DNA of 9,199 bases. It comes from Pseudomonadota bacterium. Its GTDB lineage: Bacteria; Pseudomonadota; Alphaproteobacteria; Rhizobiales; Methylopilaceae. Position numbers and translations under genes: made by a program. The notes below the pieces were generated by a model that had not been told where the DNA came from, made no database searches, and was given only the letters and a program-made list of their open reading frames with translations. This document shows positions 7,621-9,199 of the stretch, in pieces. Each line of letters opens with the position of its first letter. The first letter of the stretch is position 1. The stretch covers positions 1 to 9,199 of the forward strand of contig JAEWEX010000368.1 in NCBI GenBank assembly GCA_023389135.1, given 5' to 3'.

Positions 7621-8591
7621 CGGGCCGCGTAGGTCATGGCGTAGTCGATGTCCCGGGGATGGATGCGCCCGGGCACGCCCGGGCACACCACGACGGCGCG
7701 GGTCGCCTCGCCGGTGGCGCGCGCCACGAAGCGCGAGGTGACCTCGCGGTCGGTCCTGAGCCAGCGGTCGCCCCAGTTCTTGAGCAGGATCATCGGCGCG
7801 TAGATATCGCGCCCCTTGGAGGTCAGCCCATAGGCGCCGCTGCCGCCGGCGGGCCGCTCCAGGAAGCCGGACGCCACCAGGTTGTTGAGCCGGTCCGACA
7901 GGATGTTGGAGGCGATGCCGAGATTGTTCAGGAACTGGTCGAAGCGGCTGTTGCCGTGGAAGAACTCCTGGAGGATCAGGAAGGTCCAGCGGTCGCCCAC
8001 CACCGACAGCACGCGCTCCACCGAGCACGGACGCCAGCCGCGGGCCTCGTCGCGGCGGCTCATGCGGTGGCTGCGCTCCACGCGGGCCGGCCGCGGCCGC
8101 CAGTAGCCCTCGCCGATCTCGAACCGCACCGCGCGCGGATCGACCGGGGCGCCGTCATGGGACCACACGATCTCCGGCGAGAACCAGCGCCGCGCCGGCT
8201 TGTGGTACAGCGCCACCGGCGGGGTGCCGTCGCACAGCCAGCGGTCGCCGTACCACATCAGGCCGAGGAAGATCTCGTGCAGGTCGCGGCCGCGCTCCGA
8301 CAGCACGTAGCGCTTCCACGAGCGCCCGTCATGCACCGCGCGCTGCTCGAAGATGCCGACCTCGACCAGCCGCGACAGGCACTTGGTCAGCGTCGCGCGC
8401 GGCACGCCGAGGTCGGCGGCGAAGGTGCTGAAGCGCCGGGCGCCGAAGAACGCCTCGCGGATCACCAGGAAGCGCCAGGGGTCGGCCAGGATGTCCAGCG
8501 TGTCGGAGATGGCGCTGTCGCGCACCCGCCCGGCCGGCGCGGTGCGGTCGGGACGCGGCGGCGTGGCGGGCAGGGGCTCGACGCTCGACAT
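7605..8591 (-). CDS. Tandem HxlR-type winged-helix transcriptional regulator
   Basis: This 328-residue protein contains two complete HxlR winged-helix DNA-binding domains in one chain. Domain 1 spans about residues 25-120, with DTLDILADPWRFLVIREAFF and a long charged wing (residues 83-95, HDGRSWKRYVLS). Domain 2 spans about 188-278, with VLSVVGDRWTFLILQEFF, a shorter glycine-rich wing, and LLKNWGDRWL. Domain 2 keeps the HxlR-type N-terminal cysteine (Cys189); domain 1 has none at the matching place. The linker (about 121-187) is rich in Trp, Pro and Arg, and 50 C-terminal residues follow domain 2. The start is the ATG at 8591, with GGAG 3 bases upstream; the frame is open further upstream only as antisense to the neighbouring ligase. 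The gene converges on the catabolic operon, and local regulation of it is inferred. HxlR proteins usually work as dimers of single-domain chains, so this may act as a built-in dimer. Confidence 0.93.
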   Translation of the reverse strand: MSSVEPLPATPPRPDRTAPAGRVRDSAISDTLDILADPWRFLVIREAFFGARRFSTFAADLGVPRATLTKCLSRLVEVGIFEQRAVHDGRSWKRYVLSERGRDLHEIFLGLMWYGDRWLCDGTPPVALYHKPARRWFSPEIVWSHDGAPVDPRAVRFEIGEGYWRPRPARVERSHRMSRRDEARGWRPCSVERVLSVVGDRWTFLILQEFFHGNSRFDQFLNNLGIASNILSDRLNNLVASGFLERPAGGSGAYGLTSKGRDIYAPMILLKNWGDRWLRTDREVTSRFVARATGEATRAVVVCPGVPGRIHPRDIDYAMTYAARYPPA

Positions 8592-8653
8592 GGGCTCCGT
8601 GCGGGTCGCGGGCTCGCCGCCAGTCTCGCGGATTTCCGCGGCCGGGGGAATGG
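8592..8653 (-). promoter_or_regulatory. Short spacer before the regulator gene with inverted repeats (possible operator)
   Basis: This 62-base gap separates the ligase stop from the HxlR start on the minus strand. It contains a perfect dyad, CGCGGA-TT-TCCGCG, at 8627-8640 (plus-strand reading). A 10-base palindrome, TGGCTAGCCA, straddles its right end at 8651-8660 and includes the ligase stop codon. No clear -35/-10 pair is visible and no T-run follows the dyad on either strand. The dyad could be a regulator binding site or a weak stem-loop; in GC-rich DNA such short dyads also arise by chance. Confidence 0.3.
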
Positions 8654-9199
8654 CTAGCCAGGCGCCGTTCCCTGCGCCTCCATCTCGCGCATGCGGAAGC
8701 GCTGGACCTTGCCGCTGGCGGTCGCCGGGAACCCGGCGACGATGCGCACGTGCCTCGGGATCTTGAAGCTGGCGATGCGGCCCCGGCACATCTCGCGGAT
8801 CTCCGCGCCGGTGGCCGTCGCGCCGGGCTTCAGCCTGACCCAGGCGCAGGCCTCCTCGCCATAGGTGTCGTCGGGGACGCCGAACACATAGGCCTCCGCG
8901 ACCGGCTCGAGCGCCAGCAGGAACTCCTCGATCTCGCGCGGGTAGATGTTCTCGCCGCCGCGGATGACGGTGTCCTTGAGCCGGCCGACGATCTGGACGT
9001 AGCCGTCCTCGCGCATGGCGGCGAGGTCGCCGGAATGCATCCAGCCGTCGGCGTCCACCGCCTCGGCGGTGGCGTCGGGGCGGTTCCAGTAGCCCTTCAT
9101 CACCGAATAGCCGCGGACGCACAGCTCGCCGGCCGCGCCGCGCGGCATGATGCGGCCGGACGAGGGATCCACGACCTTGGCCTCCAGATGCGGATGGAT
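8654..9199 (-). CDS. AMP-forming acyl-CoA synthetase, C-terminal part (5' end outside window)
   Basis: These are the last 181 codons of a second ANL-superfamily acyl-CoA ligase, read leftward and ending at TAG (8656-8654). The visible segment includes GELCVRGYSVMKGYWNRPDA, the A7-type WMHSGDLA (the usual HTGD is HSGD), the hinge and C-terminal-domain motif GRLKDTVIRGGENIYPREIE, and a C-terminal GKVQRFRMRE with the catalytic lysine in TASGK. This wording (MKGYW.RP.AT, IYPREIEEFL, KVQ.FRMRE) matches the proteobacterial fatty-acyl-CoA synthase/AMP-binding group often found in aromatic or branched acid catabolism. The adenylate-forming motifs A3 and A5 lie beyond the right edge. Conserved sequence continues past the in-frame GTG at 9172 to the window edge, so that is not the start. 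It lies 62 bases upstream of the regulator gene on the same strand and may be co-transcribed with it. Confidence 0.93.
   Translation of the reverse strand: MHPHLEAKVVDPSSGRIMPRGAAGELCVRGYSVMKGYWNRPDATAEAVDADGWMHSGDLAAMREDGYVQIVGRLKDTVIRGGENIYPREIEEFLLALEPVAEAYVFGVPDDTYGEEACAWVRLKPGATATGAEIREMCRGRIASFKIPRHVRIVAGFPATASGKVQRFRMREMEAQGTAPG

Noticed and set aside
7668..7686. Direct repeat CCCGGGCAC twice, with CCCGGG palindromes, as a possible terminator or binding site
   Set aside because: It lies within the regulator's coding sequence, encodes a Pro-Gly-rich stretch (CPGVPGR), has no T-run, and is expected in GC-rich coding DNA.
8592..9122. Extension of the regulator frame upstream into the second ligase gene
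   Set aside because: Residues before the ATG at 8591 are an Arg-rich shadow of the ligase. The ATG has GGAG upstream, and the HxlR homology begins only about 25 residues after it.

Overview
The window is very GC-rich, with G or C at nearly every third codon position and genes that are packed or overlapping. The protein families resemble catabolic operons of high-GC Proteobacteria, most likely Alphaproteobacteria; that assignment rests on style and family resemblance, not on a marker gene. No RNA gene, insertion sequence, CRISPR array or long repeat is visible. All ten genes have coherent frames with no frameshift.

Layout. Positions 1-7620 carry eight genes on the plus strand that look like one transcription unit whose promoter lies left of the window. 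They are the 3' end of an enoyl-CoA hydratase (1-311); the FAD subunit (316-1191) and the [2Fe-2S] subunit (1188-1670) of a molybdenum hydroxylase of the xanthine/CO dehydrogenase family; a metallo-beta-lactamase-fold hydrolase closely resembling N-acyl homoserine lactonases (1667-2428); the molybdopterin subunit of the hydroxylase (2421-4823); an SDR-fold protein that has lost its catalytic residues (4828-5580); an AMP-forming acyl-CoA ligase (5606-7153); and a MaoC-like hot-dog hydratase (7162-7620). Junctions are 4-base or 8-base overlaps or gaps of 4 to 25 bases. Two genes lie on the minus strand and converge on this unit: a regulator made of two fused HxlR winged-helix domains (7605-8591), and a second acyl-CoA ligase whose 5' end is beyond the right edge (8654-9199).

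How the genes may work together (inference). The set fits catabolism of a ring-containing or otherwise recalcitrant acid. A ligase would make the CoA thioester, the molybdenum hydroxylase would insert water-derived oxygen at an activated carbon, the zinc hydrolase could open a cyclic ester or amide, and the MaoC-like and crotonase-like hydratases would handle later beta-oxidation-type steps. The two-domain HxlR protein is the obvious local regulator. The substrate cannot be read from the sequence.

The points most worth a second look are the lactonase-like gene wedged, with translational overlap on both sides, between the small and large hydroxylase subunit genes; the SDR protein in which all four positions of the catalytic Asn-Ser-Tyr-Lys tetrad appear replaced while the nucleotide-binding motif is intact; and the single-chain tandem HxlR regulator.
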